From: Cercophora sp. LCS_1
Lineage: Eukaryota; Ascomycota; Sordariomycetes; Sordariales; Lasiosphaeriaceae
Direction: 5' to 3'
Assembly (NCBI GenBank): GCA_036250225.1
Contig: JAPZLL010000005.1
Location: 124,001 to 188,000, forward strand
Length of the DNA: 64,000 nt
Translations under genes and position numbers: made by a program
Shown: in pieces, positions 42,767-55,354 of the stretch
How the letters are laid out: every line of letters starts with the position of its first letter
How positions within the stretch are numbered: the first letter of the stretch is position 1
The notes under the pieces: generated by a model
Databases searched by the model: none
Seen by the model: only the letters and a program-made list of their open reading frames with translations
What the model was told of the DNA's origin: nothing

Positions 42767-43752
42767 TCAAGGGCAGGTGAAGAGTTCCGGACCTGATAAC
42801 ATGAGCTGTTGAAATTCCCCAAAAATCTAGCCAAAAAAAAAAACCGCTTACCAGGAATAACGTAGTTAGCCGTTGGCTTCATTGAGTAGATGTCGATGAG
42901 AAGACCGGGATCATTCGACTTGTAGATTCCCGGGATGCTATACGTCTTTGGGTTAGCAGTACCATCGCCTCCAGTTATCTCAATCTGTGCGCATTCCATC
43001 TGCAGGCTGTTAGATATTGTGTCCGCCAAGTCGTGTCCCAACCGGGTTCACTCACGTAAAGCTGTGCCCCATTGGTTGAGCGAGCCCCATGAAGCGCAAC
43101 CATCTCAGCTCTGAGCAAATATTGCCCATTGGCAATGCACTTCGGAATGTGAATGACTTGATTGCCCTTGTTGTCAATCACCACGTTCGTCGCCCATTTC
43201 CCACCGGACAGTCCGCCATGTTGAATCTTGAACCAGCCGTTTCCAACCCCAGGGTCTGTCTTTGCGTCGGTCACCTTCTTGAGGTACGCCATGACGGGCC
43301 CTTTGTGTCCTGGATCCATCACATCGTTGGGTCCGGCTGCTTCACGTCAGCTGCGGGCTAGACGCCGGGGGACGTCACAAACATTGGAGGGTATGTCTCC
43401 ACACAGCAGACACATTAGTTCCCGCTGTAACAGCAATGATTTTGTCGGATGGCGTGGTGGGATTCGGTGGGCCGTTACATGCCATGGTGTTGGCACCAAC
43501 GTTGGTTTGAGGCTGCAGTCGAAACGGTAAGCCGGCGATTTCGTTGCAAACTGTCTCGCGAGTATACGTACGCCATCATACGAAGGGGTTCGAATACCAT
43601 GGGACACGGCTGTGGTCTGTTAGATCATGCCTGGTAGGATATGGGATGCACAAACGGTAAGTTTTGCCGTCGACTGTCAGCTGGGCGAAAATGGTGTGAG
43701 CAGCTGCGAAGCTCACCGACGCGACCCCCGCCATAAAAATAGGGAGCTTCAT
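42767..43752 (-). CDS. AA9 lytic polysaccharide monooxygenase (second copy)
   Basis: Six exons: 43752-43656, 43609-43572, 43512-43383, 43336-43056, 42999-42852 and 42792-42767 (239 aa). All five introns (46-59 nt) are GT-AG and join in frame. The signal peptide is 18 residues, and mature His19 starts [20 protein letters not shown] and [10 protein letters not shown] are typical AA9 blocks. The second copper His is in [14 protein letters not shown], and the axial-Tyr block is [12 protein letters not shown]. It ends PGPELFTCP without a binding module. Intron 1's acceptor was chosen as CACAG at 43610 because the closer AG breaks frame. Its intron pattern differs from the neighbouring AA9 gene, so the pair is not a recent duplicate. 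Confidence 0.93.
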
Positions 43753-45958
43753 TGCGAAAACAACTATATTATGCTGTGTTTGCCGATGTTCAAAAGCAAA
43801 CGGCTCTCAAAAACGAACAAATCCTCGAGCTGCCACCCTCTCGTGGTATTATATCCTCCCCAAATCCAGCAATTCTTAGACATTATCATGCTCAATCCAC
43901 GAGGATCATCTCCCAAACATCATCTCAATGAACTTTTGGTGTTTCTGGCCACTGACAGCCAAAAGGTCGCCAAAAGGACGGAACGGAGTGGCCCGCTTCC
44001 CAAAACGGAAACAGCGGCGCGCATGGGTTCCCCAGAATTTTGGCGTCTCTCGGCCTGAGCCGTGCTTCCAAGATCCGGCTCAGGATGGGGCCCTGGATCT
44101 GCCGTCAGGTCACGAGGCAAACAGCAGCCGGTAGTCGCAAAGCGTCGGCAGTCGTAGCTAGCGCTGTCGCCTGCACTGGCCGACCCATTGGCAGCTCCGA
44201 AGACCCGATGTGGCCGGCCTTGGTGGCGAGGGAGTTTCCGAGAGCCGACTGCGGCGCCCTCTTGTCTGAATCAAGCAACAGACAAGACAACCCTTCTCTC
44301 CGTTTGTGTAAGAGGGCAGAAGCTCATGCGAGACATCTACCGTTCGCTCACAACCAACAGACCGAGCGAGTCATCTCCCTATTGGCTCCAGAAACACTGC
44401 ATACGAGTTGCCCGTTGCCCATGCGGTTGGGTCGACGATGCCTCCACGAGAAATTCCGATTGTTATTGACAACGCGTTAACCAAGACTCGCTGAAGCTGG
44501 GCCGCCGGACCGCAACAGCTACTATAGCAATGTGGTCAAGATATAGGCTGATTGGCCGACACAACTCAACTCAGTGGGCTGCTAGCGATCTCTCAGGTCG
44601 GGGATAGATGAGGCCGAACGGGGGCGGCCGGGGCGGCCGGGGCAGCATGCGAAATACGAGTGAGAGCATTGGATGGGATTTTTATCCAAAGTGTGGAGAG
44701 ATTGCCTGCGGGCAGCTTGACAACGGCGGCTGCGGTTGTTTTTCTAGAACCGCCCAGGCGCCAAGCCAACTGGGGAGGAAGGACCCAAGGACCCCTCGCC
44801 AGCGCGTACCTGCTGCTGAAGCTTAGCTCCCGCCGCCCCAACCGTCGCCGTGGCTTGTTCCCCAACCAGCGCTGGCGAATTCTTCCACCTCTGCGCTTCA
44901 GAACGGGATGAGATGAGCGCCACGCGATGGGCCCAGACCGACGAACACGGGCGAAGGCTCGGTTTATGGCTTACCTTCTCCTCATTCTCTCATCAGGCTA
45001 GACGCCAGACGCCGTCCAGGCGGTCCAGCAGCGCCCAGTTGGGACGCCTCGCGCCGAATCGTGCATCCACCCGTCGCAGCCGAAGCTTCCGCTGAGCGAT
45101 CCCGACAATTGCTTGCCCATCCTCGCTTGCATCGCCGTGAGGGCCAAGCACAGAACAAGGCGGGGAATTGACCAACCATGGGCGCTCGATTTGTTTTGGG
45201 GTCCCGACTCTGGCGATTTCCCCTGAGTGGCGGATTCTCACCCCCGGCGGGCTGCGGTGTCCGCGTCTTGGGGGATATTGCCCGCAGCTCGACCTGACGA
45301 GCGACGGGAGACCCCTGAATTGGGCCGCTCTGTGCCTTGCCTGTGCCTTCATGCCTCCCAGTGTCGACCCGTCGTCATCCGTCATGCCGCCGCCGCTTCC
45401 CGCCAATCTCGATGGCCTATTGCTGCCCCTCCCCCTCTCGGCGTGCAGCGGACAGCGCTGGCTGGGAACGCTTGGGGGAATCTCCACCTCAGCGCATCCT
45501 TCTCCAATTTAGCGACCTCCCTTCATATCAATCTCTTTCTGCCAGCATGCTAATTCCATATTCCATCCTTACGAAGGCTATACTCCCCACATGCACCCAA
45601 TCTATCTTGTTCAGTCGGCCCCATGTGGTCGGCTCCCATTCTGCCGCAGTATCCATGCTGCTGGTGGCGTGTCGGTTGCTGTCCCGGACAGGCCTTCCGC
45701 CGCTCCTTCCTGACTTCCTGGGAATGCGGAGGCACGGGCAAAGACACGATGGCGCGGACGGGGATCTGGGGACTTGGTATCCACTGCCCTACGGTGCCGC
45801 CTACCGTCTGCCAGTCTCCCAGATGCTTATTTGATGCCAGGTCCCTCCGTTTCTCGCCAGACTCCCGAGGGAAGCCTTCTGCCTCCTTGTCCATCCTGCG
45901 TTGGCCAAGTCAAGCTTGACCTCGGAACCGTCACGCCAGTCTTGGCTGCACCCGAACC
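43753..45958. promoter_or_regulatory. shared divergent upstream region of AA9 and CDH genes
   Basis: 2.2 kb between the starts of the second LPMO gene (minus) and cellobiose dehydrogenase (plus), with no supported gene. Both products act together on cellulose, so it may hold shared cellulose-response elements. I assign no individual binding site. Confidence 0.4.
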
Positions 45959-48766
45959 ATGAAGCTTCTGAGCCGCATTGGGGCGTCTGCCCTCGCGGCA
46001 GCCCTCTTGTGTAAGCCTTGTGTCCGACCATTGACTTTGCTCGGCGTCAACTAACACCTCCCAAGGCTTGCAGCCAGCTGTGGCACAGACTGCCGACTCC
46101 TCCCCGCACACGGATACCGAGACGGGAATCACGTTCAAGACCTGGTCTGTTCCGAGCACCGCCAGTGCCGGTGCCTTCAGCTTCGGTCTTGTCCTGCCCG
46201 AGAATGCTTTGACAACAGATGCCACTGAGTACATCGGTCTGCTGGTGAGTTTCCCAGGCCAGTAGGCTCAGGTTCCAAGCTAACGCTTCCAAGCGCTGCC
46301 CAATTGCCAACAATGCCGTCCCCGGCTACTGTGGTCTGTCTCACGGCGAGTCCGGCCAGATGACCCAGGCCCTGTTGCTCATGGCCTGGCCCTTCAACGG
46401 GACCGTCTACACCTCGCTCCGGTACACTACTGGCTACAATATGCCCGTCCCGTACACCGGCAACGCGACTGTGACACCGATCTCCACGAGCTTCAAGGCC
46501 GGCCAGTTTGAGCTCATTTACAGGTGCCAGGGCTGCTTCTCATGGAACCAGGGTGGAAGCACCGGAAGCGTGTCGACCAAGAGCGGCAACCTCGTTCTCG
46601 GCCGTGCCGCCGCCAAGACGAACCTCCACAACCCATCGTGCCCCGACAAGGCCTTCTTTGGCTTCCACGACAACGGCTACGGCCAATGGGGGGCTGCCCT
46701 TGCGGGTGCCACTTCCAAGGACTATGCCAAGTGGGCTGCTTTGACCACCACATCTGCCACCGCCGACTGCTCCAAGTAAGTAGTAGCGCCATCGTTCTCT
46801 CTTCACTCCCTCTGACAGACGTTTTAGTGTCGAGCAGGCACCCTCTGAGGGTGAAGAGCCCGTCCCGGTCTGCCAGGCGGCTCCCGCCAAGACCTACGAC
46901 TACATCGTCGTCGGTGCCGGCGCCGGCGGCATTCCCGTTGCTGATAAGCTTAGCGCTGCGGGCAAGAGCGTCCTCTTGATCGAGAAGGGACCCCCGTCTT
47001 CGGGCCGTTATAGCGGTACCATGAGGCCCGAGTGGCTCCGCGGCACTAACCTTACCCGCTTCGATGTTCCCGGTCTCTGCAACCAGATCTGGGTCGACTC
47101 CGCTGGTATTGCCTGCACGGATACCGACCAGATGGCTGGTTGCGTCTTGGGAGGCGGAACTGCCGTCAACGCCGGCCTGTGGTGGAAGGTTAGTGTCACG
47201 CACTCTCCGGTTCCTTCAATTACTGACAGGCGATAGCCCCCTGCTGAGGATTGGGACTACAACTTCCCGGCTGGCTGGAAGGCCGCTGATGTTGCCGCTG
47301 CGACCAAGCGCGTCTTTGACCGCATCCCCGGCTCGTGGATTCCATCTTCCGACGGCAAGCTCTACCGACAGGAGGGCTTCAACGTTCTCGCGGGCGGCCT
47401 CAACTCGACTGGCTACACCGAGGTTGTCGCCAACGAGACCCCCAACCTCAAGAACAAGACCTTCGGCCACACCCACTACATGTTCCGTTATGGCGAGCGT
47501 GATGGCCCTCTTGCCACCTACCTCGTTTCGGCGCTCACCCGCCAGAACTTTGCCCTGTGGACCAACACCGCTGTCCGCCGCGCCGTCCGTACCGGCTCCA
47601 AGGTTACTGGCGTCGAGCTCGAGTGCTTGTCCACTGGAGGCTACAGCGGCACCATCAACGTCAACCCCGGTGGTGGTGTTATCTTTGCCGCTGGTGCTTT
47701 TGGCTCTGCCAAGCTTCTCCTCCGAAGTAAGATTTTGTCCCACGTGTTGACCATCTTCGAGACTAACGGACATAACAGGCGGTATTGGCCCGGCTGACCA
47801 GCTTGAGGTTGTTGCTGGCTCCAAGGACAAGGATACCTTCATTGCCAAGGAGTCGTGGATCAACTTGCCCGTCGGCTACAACTTGATCGACCATCTGAAC
47901 ACCGACCTGATCGTCGACCACCCCGACGTTGTCTTCTATGACTTCTACGAGGCTTGGACCTCCCCCAACGTTGGTGACCGTGATGCCTACCTCAAGGGCC
48001 GCACCGGTATTCTCACTCAGGCCGCTCCCAACATCGGACCTCTTGTAAGTTCTCTCGTTGTGGCGAAGGTGGCTCCTTGCTAACGATGTCCCAGATCTGG
48101 GAGGTTGTCACTCCCTCTGATGGCATTGGCCGTCAGTTCCAGTGGACTGCCCGTGTTGAGGGTAACGACAACGTCTTCCCCTCCAAGCGTAAGTTATATC
48201 TCTTCGCAGTGGATCGCAAAGACTCATAAGAACATAGTTTCCATGACCCTCAGCCAGTACCTCGGACGAGGTGTTGTCTCCCGAGGCCGCATGACTATCA
48301 CCGGCGATCTCTCGACCGCCGTTACCACTCACCCCTACCTCCACAACCCTGGTGACAAGGAGGCCGTCATCATCGGCATCAAGAATCTCGTCGCCTCCCT
48401 GGCCACGATCAAGAACCTGACTTTCATCCTCCCGCCTGCTAACATCACCATCGAGGACTGGGTCAATGGCGTAAGTCCCATGGGTGGAAACTGCAGTATG
48501 AGCTTTACTGATTTTTGCGCTAGATGATTGTCTCTCCCTCCAACCGTCGCTCCAACCACTGGATGGGCACTGCCAAGCTCGGTACCGATGATGGCCGCGT
48601 TGCTAATGGCACCGCCGTCGTGGACCTCAACACCAAGGTTTACGGCACTGACAACCTCTTCGTTGTCGATGCTGCCATCTTCCCCGGCATGACGACGGGT
48701 AACCCGTCTGCCGCTATCGTGATTGCGGCTGAGCAAGCAGCTGACAAGATCTTGGCGCTGAAGTGA
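45959..48766 (+). CDS. cellobiose dehydrogenase (AA8-AA3_1), no CBM
   Basis: Nine exons: 45959-46010, 46066-46244, 46294-46775, 46828-47188, 47237-47726, 47779-48044, 48095-48188, 48238-48470 and 48524-48766 (799 aa). All eight introns are GT-AG, 48-55 nt. A signal peptide precedes the cytochrome b domain (to about 235), with heme ligands Met100 (GQMTQALLLMAWP) and His202 (FFGFHDNGYGQ). A short linker follows. The GMC flavin domain begins YDYIVVGAGAGGIPVA, with the second motif GCVLGGGTAVNAGLWW. The catalytic His is in RRSNHWMGTAKLG and the Asn in TTGNPSAAIVIAA. It stops after the GMC C-terminal helix, without a CBM1. It oxidises cellobiose and feeds electrons to LPMOs; two AA9 genes lie just upstream. 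Confidence 0.96.
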
Positions 48767-49435
48767 GTGATTATGTAAAGAATAGGGGTTCGTTCACGCC
48801 CCTGGGAGGCGCAACATGGGAAAAAGAATATGCAGGGGCAATATTCAACACACATGTTTATTACTTCCAATTGTGTATATTTCTAATGCCGGGGCCCGAC
48901 GCACGTCCCCTGAACATCAGGCGTGTTGTGTTTGCGTGACGAATCGTGTCGTTAGATTGTCGTCATCGTCAGCTAATGCGGCTGGCCAAGTCGGCAGGGC
49001 TGCCCCTCCCGCCAAATCCCGCTGCAAAGACTGCATAAACGGTGCACATCGGACCCGAAAGTCTAGACCGTTTGGTTCGCTGGGCTTCCCCCAGTCACGG
49101 CAGGCTAATTTTGGCCGTGAGGTACGGGCCTGGGTGGCCATTCGCGCGCGGTACAGATAAGCGTAAAGTTTAAACGGACCCGATGACCTTAGTGCCGTGA
49201 GCCCCCTCATCCTTGCTGCAGGAAGACGGGACGGTCAGGCAAAGACCCGTGTCTGGCCGACTTTAAAGTTCCTTCCGGGCGCGCGGACCAGAGCCGGCTT
49301 CAGTGTCGTCCAGATGGCGTGGGCTCCCCCATTCTAGAGGCGATCCTAAACTCTCTCGTCGACGAACGTCCAAGACAAACCAACAAACTTGACAGCGACA
49401 ATGGCCGGTAGCATCCGATTCCACCATCGACCAAG
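48767..49435. other. intergenic region
   Basis: CDH 3' flank and histidine-kinase promoter. No gene is supported. Confidence 0.45.
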
Positions 49436-52400
49436 ATGACCACCGCCAGCCCTCTGCACGTCTCCGAGCCAGCCCGCGAGCGTGAGACCTTCAAGTTTGG
49501 CGCCCCCTGTTTTGTTGTCTCTCTTTTGCCCACTGACTCCTTCCTTGTTCAAGCTAACCCCCTTGTCAACACAGATACGATGACCTAGGCATCTCAACCG
49601 CCGCCCTCCGCAATCCCACGCCGCGACCCCCGTATAAACCCATCCCCAACTCGATCCTGTCGTCGACGCCCGACCCGTGTTTGACGGCGTTTGCGCAGCT
49701 CGGGCTCTACCGTCTCGACGCTTCGCACGCCATTATCTCGCTCTTTGATCGGACGTACCAGCATTTCGTTGCCGAAGCGGTCCGGTGCGATGGCGCGTCG
49801 GGAAAAAAGAAGACGCAGGTTATCTACTGCGGGACGGCCATACCACGCGCCGACTCGCTTTGCGAACATGTCCTGACGGGACCGGCGGAGGAGGCGGCGA
49901 TTCCGGGGACGACGTACGGGGATTCGCCGGCAGATTTGCCGGTCAGCGTGATTCCGGATTTAGATCGCGATGCGCGGTTTTGTCATGTCATGGATGCGAA
50001 TCGGAAGTTTTATGCGGGCGTTCCGATACGCAGTCCGACGGGTGTGAACATCGGGGTTTATTGTGTGCTGGATGGACGGCCGAGGCCGGAGGGGTTGGCG
50101 GAGGAGCAGGTGCAGTTTGTGAGGGATATTTCGAGGACGGTTATGTGTTATCTTGAGGCGAAGAGAAGCAGTGAGTGGTATCGGCGTGGGGAGAGGATGG
50201 TTAGGGGGTTGGGGAGTTTTGTTGAGGGGCAGGGGACGCTGTGGAGTGAGGGAGGGAAGGGTGGTGTTTTCAGGGATATACCGGGGATGGAGGGCGGGTT
50301 GAACAAGAAGTTGCAGGCTGGGGAGAGGGAGGAGGGTGTTGATGGGATGGAAAAGGGAGGGGTGATCAAGGTTGATACAGCGGTTGGGGTGGGGAAGGGG
50401 GCGAGGGTGGAAAGGGAAGAGGCCAAGATGGCTTCGGCGAGACACTTGCAGACGGAAGTGGAGAGAGTCTTTTCCAAGGCGGCAAATATCATCAGGGAGG
50501 CGGTCGAGGTTGAGGGAGTGGTGTTTCTGGACGCGAGCGTCAGGTCGTTTGGCGGCTTGATTGGCAAGGAGGTGTCGGAGCCGCCGATCCTGACGAGTTT
50601 CCCGACGGGCGACTCGAGCAGTGACGGTGAGAGCGGGTCGTGTCAGCAGAATACGGCTGAGTACCAGACGTGCAGGTCGCTGGGGTTCTCGACGTCGGTG
50701 GATTCGTCCATCAATGGGGACAAGATGTCCAGGGCGCACGCTCCTGTCCCGGAACGGTTGCTGCAGCGGCTGCTGCAGCGCTATCATCACGGGCACATCT
50801 TCAACTTTGAGACGGACGGGTCGGTTGTCGACCATCCGAGCCCGGATCTCGATGACATGTCGCCGATATCCCCGTGGGCGAAACGGACATATTTCCCTGC
50901 CGATGGAGAGAAAGTCAAACCGTGTGCCACGCCACAGCGGGTTCGGAAGCGACGCGACATCGCCTCGACCTTGCAAAAGATGTTCCCCGGGGCGAAGAGC
51001 GTTGCTTTTGTTCCGATCTTCGATGGGCAGAAGAACAGATGGTTCGCCGGGGGCTTTGTTTGGACCAAGATGCCCACTCGCATCTTCACCGTGGAAAACG
51101 AGCTGAGCTATCTGCGGGTCTTTGCCTTGACCACTATGGCTGAGATCGCGAGGCTACATACAAAAGCTGCCGATAAGGCAAAAACGGATATTTTGGGTTC
51201 AATCAGTCATGAGCTGAGGTCGCCATTGCACGGCGTTGTTGGAGCGGTGGATTTGCTTCGGAACACGGAGCTTGATAGTGCACAGGAGAACATCTTGCGG
51301 ACCATCGAGACGTCGGGGAGGACTTTGTTGGACACGATAGACCATGTGAGTTTGACATCTCCCCATAATAAGATTGGATGCTTAATGTTCCTCTTCAGCT
51401 GTTGGATTACAGTCGCATCAGCAACCAGATCCGTGCCAAGGTTGAGAGGAGAGGTTCTGTTGTTGCTCGAGACCCAAGCAGTATCTCGCCAGTCTCCCTG
51501 GCCTCCAACGCCCCAGAGCTTACTGTTCATTTAGACCGGCTAGCCGAAGAGGTGGTCGAGAGTGTTTTGGCCGGATGGAGCTACCGGAACAGGTCCGACG
51601 CCCACTTCGCCGCCTGGAGCACACTGGTCCAGGGGTCTTCGGACCACGTTTCCTCGATATCCGCCAAACGAAGGCAGATGCAAGGTCATGTCCCAAAGCC
51701 AAGCCAGCCTGTTCAAGTCTTGTTGGACATTGAGCCAACAGCTTGGTCATTCAAAACCCACCCCGGTGCATTCCGAAGAATCGTCATGAATCTTCTCGGC
51801 AACTCTCTCAAGTTTACCAACACCGGCTTCATCCGAATCAGTCTACGCCAAGAGCATGATGCCAGTCAGGACAAGAACGGACTGACAACGATTACACTTG
51901 CTGTGTCTGACTCGGGAAAGGGAATCAGTGAGGATTATCTCGCCAATCAGCTTTTCACCCCTTTTTCGCAGGAGGATCCCTTTGCACCAGGCACGGGGCT
52001 CGGTCTCTCTCTTGTCAGGCAGATGGCCAACACCCTTGGCGGATTCATCGACGTTGCCAGTCGGAGTGGTCAGGGTACAAATGTGCTTGTCTCACTGCCG
52101 CTACTCCGCAGCGAAGGGATGGACGAGGAGGAAGCAGATTTTCGTCGGAATGTCGACGCCCTGGCTGGGAAAAAGGTCTTGTTGCAGGGCTTCGACCAAA
52201 CTGTGCGGGTCCGAGGTGGGTTCAAGCGGGCTGACAGGTCACAAAAGTCGCAGCAGCGGTTGGTCGAAGAGATTTGTCGAGATTGGTTGCACATGAAGGT
52301 GATTTGGGAGACGAAACAGACAGGACCAGGCCCCGACTTCGTCATCTACAACCAAAAACTAACAACAGATACAAGGCTCACGGCAATGACGAGTCTTGCC

Positions 52401-53345
52401 TACTGTCCCCATGTCTTTATTCGACAGGACCCCACCGTTGGCAGCCATGTCTCGGCAAAATGTTGCACGAGGGAGAGGTTTTGTTCTGTGGCACAGCCGT
52501 GAGTGATGCGACGCTGATATCAGGATGGGCTAACTTTTGACAGTATTGGACCAAGAAAACTTGCCGATGCCTTGGTGGCGGCTCGTCGGCGGTTTCAGGA
52601 AAACACATTTGTTGGTCTGGACGGCGTGGACTCAAGCCCGCACTCGGCCGAATCGGTCGCCTCGCCGCCGTTATTGCCTCCCAACGGCGAGCTCCTCAGC
52701 CCAATGATAATGGACGAGCCTGTTCACGGCAGCTTTCCTATATCAACGATAGATGGACCGTCACCGCTGCTCCAGCCTCATATTGAGCAGATGAACAAGG
52801 AGGGCTCTTACAACACAGGCTTGGCTTCTCCACTCATGCCAAAGTCAATACTGATCGTTGACGACAACCCAATCAACATCAAGGTTTGTGGTCTGACATT
52901 TTTAGTCTCCCTTACGCCTTGCTAACAAGACTTTAGATTCTAACAGCGTACATGCTGAAATTAAACCACCCGCACGCCACCGCGCTGAATGGGCTCGAAG
53001 CTGTGAACATGTACACAAAGTCACCGGGCGATTTCAATTGTATTCTCACCGGTGAGCAGACCACAGCTTTTTTGTGTGCAATGTTGCTGATGACTGCTAG
53101 ATATATCCATGCCAGTCATGGACGGCTTGGAGTCAACCCGTCGGATCCGCGAGTTTGAACGGACAAACAAGCTGGATCCCGTAAAGGTCATCACCTTGAC
53201 TGGTTTGTCAGGAGCGGATATCCAACAGGATGCTTTTGTGAGCGGGGTGGATTTGTTTTTGACTAGGCCCCTTGCTTTGAAAGGCTTGGTCAAGGCGTTG
53301 GAGTCAACAGGTGTCATCCCGTCTCAGAATGAGGATAGCGCTTGA
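49436..53345 (+). CDS. hybrid histidine kinase with GAF domain
   Basis: Six exons: 49436-49494, 49575-51345, 51399-52498, 52544-52883, 52937-53051 and 53101-53345 (1209 aa), all junctions in phase. A GAF-like domain lies at about residues 60-230 (DRDARFCHVMDANRKFYAG). The dimerisation/phosphoacceptor block SISHELRSPLHGVVG gives His565. The ATPase domain has LLGNSLKFTNTGFI, SDSGKGIS and GTGLGLSLVRQM. A C-terminal receiver (ILIVDDNPINIK, DISMPVMDG, then TLTGLSGADI) has phosphoacceptor Asp1129, whose codon is split by intron 5. It should pass phosphate His to Asp and then to an HPt protein such as Ypd1. The GAF domain places it among fungal hybrid kinases without transmembrane segments; the signal is unknown. 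Confidence 0.95.
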
Positions 53346-53587
53346 TGTTGTTGGGACTGGTGGGATGCTCGTTTGTGCGTCCAATTTGCAGTTGGAAGGC
53401 TGCCCGCCAAGCCCCCATTGCGAACGACTTGCAAATGTTATGTAACGCAAAGTATTTGAATGCCCAATGCCCAACGATGCCCAAAAAGAAAGGTATCGCT
53501 TACCCACCTCCAAATACAAAATGGTGTTTCCCAAACATGACTCTACCATAGTAGCATCTAGACCCTTTTTCGGATGCCAAACTCGCC

Positions 53588-55354
53588 ATGGGTCCAAAGA
53601 CTCGCCCCCAAAACAGCGCCTTGTGCAAGGCATGCTTCAGTCTTGAGACCAAGGCGCTCTACGAGGGAAGAAACGAAAATTATTCCATCGAAGACCCGGA
53701 CAAACCTGTCTGGATTCCGTCGCTGAAACTTGACCTCTCGGCCCGCAACAAGAAGCGCGGCCGCCCGATCTGCGCCCTGTTACGTGACGCCGCCGAGGCG
53801 GTCATATACGGCGGAGGCATCATCCGAAAGGAGGAGCTACCGAAATCACCGGTGAAATATGACTTGGCTCTTCCGCGATACTGCAACCCCACCGACGGCT
53901 CACCTTTGCGATTCTACATCAGATGCGCTCTCCAAGCTCAGCAAGGTGGGCTGCCAGAGGTTTACGCATGCGAGATCTACACGCAGCCCGACAAGGCTGC
54001 AAAGGAAGGAGCTGGGCAGTCCCTGTGGGCTTCCAACCATGTGCCGACCCGCCAAGACGCAGAAGCGTGTGCGGGCATTATCGGGCCCTGGGTTGAGCTT
54101 TGCACTTCGCAGCACGAGAGCTGCTGGCCGACCGGCTTTGATGACCCGCCGCTTCCGACGAGAGTTCTCAATGTATCCGACACAAAGGTCGCACTGATCG
54201 AGAGCCAAGGCGGGACGGGGCGCTACATCGCTCTGACCCACTGTTGGGGAGGGAGCCAACCACTGATCACAGCACGCGAGTCCCTCGCAGCGAGGCGGGC
54301 AAACATCGACTGGGATAGTCTGCCCGAGACATTCCAAGACGCCATCTTAGTTACTCGCGCTCTTGGGATTTCCTACATCTGGATCAACTCGTTGTGCATC
54401 ATACAAAATGACGCAGCGGACTGGGAGGTGCAGTCGGCATCCATGGCCGATATCTACGCTCCCTCAAGCCTCGCATCGCCGCCTCGCGCGCGCCTCATGC
54501 CAACCACGGTTTCCTGGGCAACAGGTCGACCCTGCGCTATCGTCAAGAGGGCTTGTGCAGAAAGACTCGGATCGTTGACGTTGAGAAAGACTACAGTTTC
54601 TCTGCGATATCGTCCCCCGTCAAGACATTCCTGCTTCCCCATCCGGATCCCAGCCAGAGCCTTCATGTCCGGCTGGCCCTTGAGCCGTCCCACCAACCCA
54701 CCTTCAAGCCTGGTCTCTCTGACCAGCTTTACGACCTACCGCAGAAGGCCGCCCCTCTGCTACGCTGCGCTGGACGGGCCTCAAAGGAGCACTGGAATTT
54801 CGCCCCGTCGAGGATATCGATCCTAATCTCTCCATCAAGAAGGCGGAATGTGAAGTTGATGGTATCAACAGTTTTGGGCGAGTCTTGGGCGGGACGATCC
54901 GCCTCCGAGGAACCGTGTTTTCGGGCATCATTAGTCGTTTTGGCGGCCGCTTGTCGCAAACGTGGTATGAGGAGGATGAAAAAGAACAACGAGAATTCAA
55001 CACGCATGGCAAGGCCGACACATCAGAAGAAAATAGGAAGATGAGCTTGACACTGGCTCGCAGACAACGACATCGTGGTTTTTCCCCGACTTCAAAGGCA
55101 AGAACCCGCACACAATACTCATTTTCGACCATGATCTCGAGGATGACGAAGATGACAGCGACTACGTCATAATCCGGATGATAGGCTTCGACTGCGATGC
55201 CGGACCGGCGACCGATTCTGAAGGGCTCGGCGTTCGCTGTCTGTATCTTGGCGGGTTTACCAATCCAAGCCCGGACCCGCTGTGCCGGGCGTCTTCAATG
55301 AGCGGGTATTGCTCTTTAGTGCTCAAGGCGTGCCAAACTAGCGATGGAAGTTGA
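53588..55354 (+). pseudogene. HET-domain protein, frame-broken
   Basis: The frame from 53588 encodes an N-terminal region and most of a HET domain: YIALTHCWGG, TFQDAILVTRALGI, IWINSLCIIQNDAADWE and MADIY. Near 54470 the reading switches to a second frame, where the expected continuation (AASRAPHANHGFLGNR) is found. Further recognisable C-terminal parts appear in other frames: a GTIRLRGTVFSG segment near 54.9 kb, and GVRCLYLGGF...SLVLKAC ending at a stop at 55354. No splice sites explain the switches, and the block that usually follows the HET core (SRAWxxQE) is missing. HET proteins trigger vegetative incompatibility or self/non-self death reactions; this copy is probably inactive, though a shortened protein of 412 aa could still be made. 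Confidence 0.75.

Noticed and set aside
49960..50976. 338-codon minus-strand frame
   Set aside because: Antisense shadow of the histidine kinase; Arg/Pro/Leu-rich composition from GC-rich codons.
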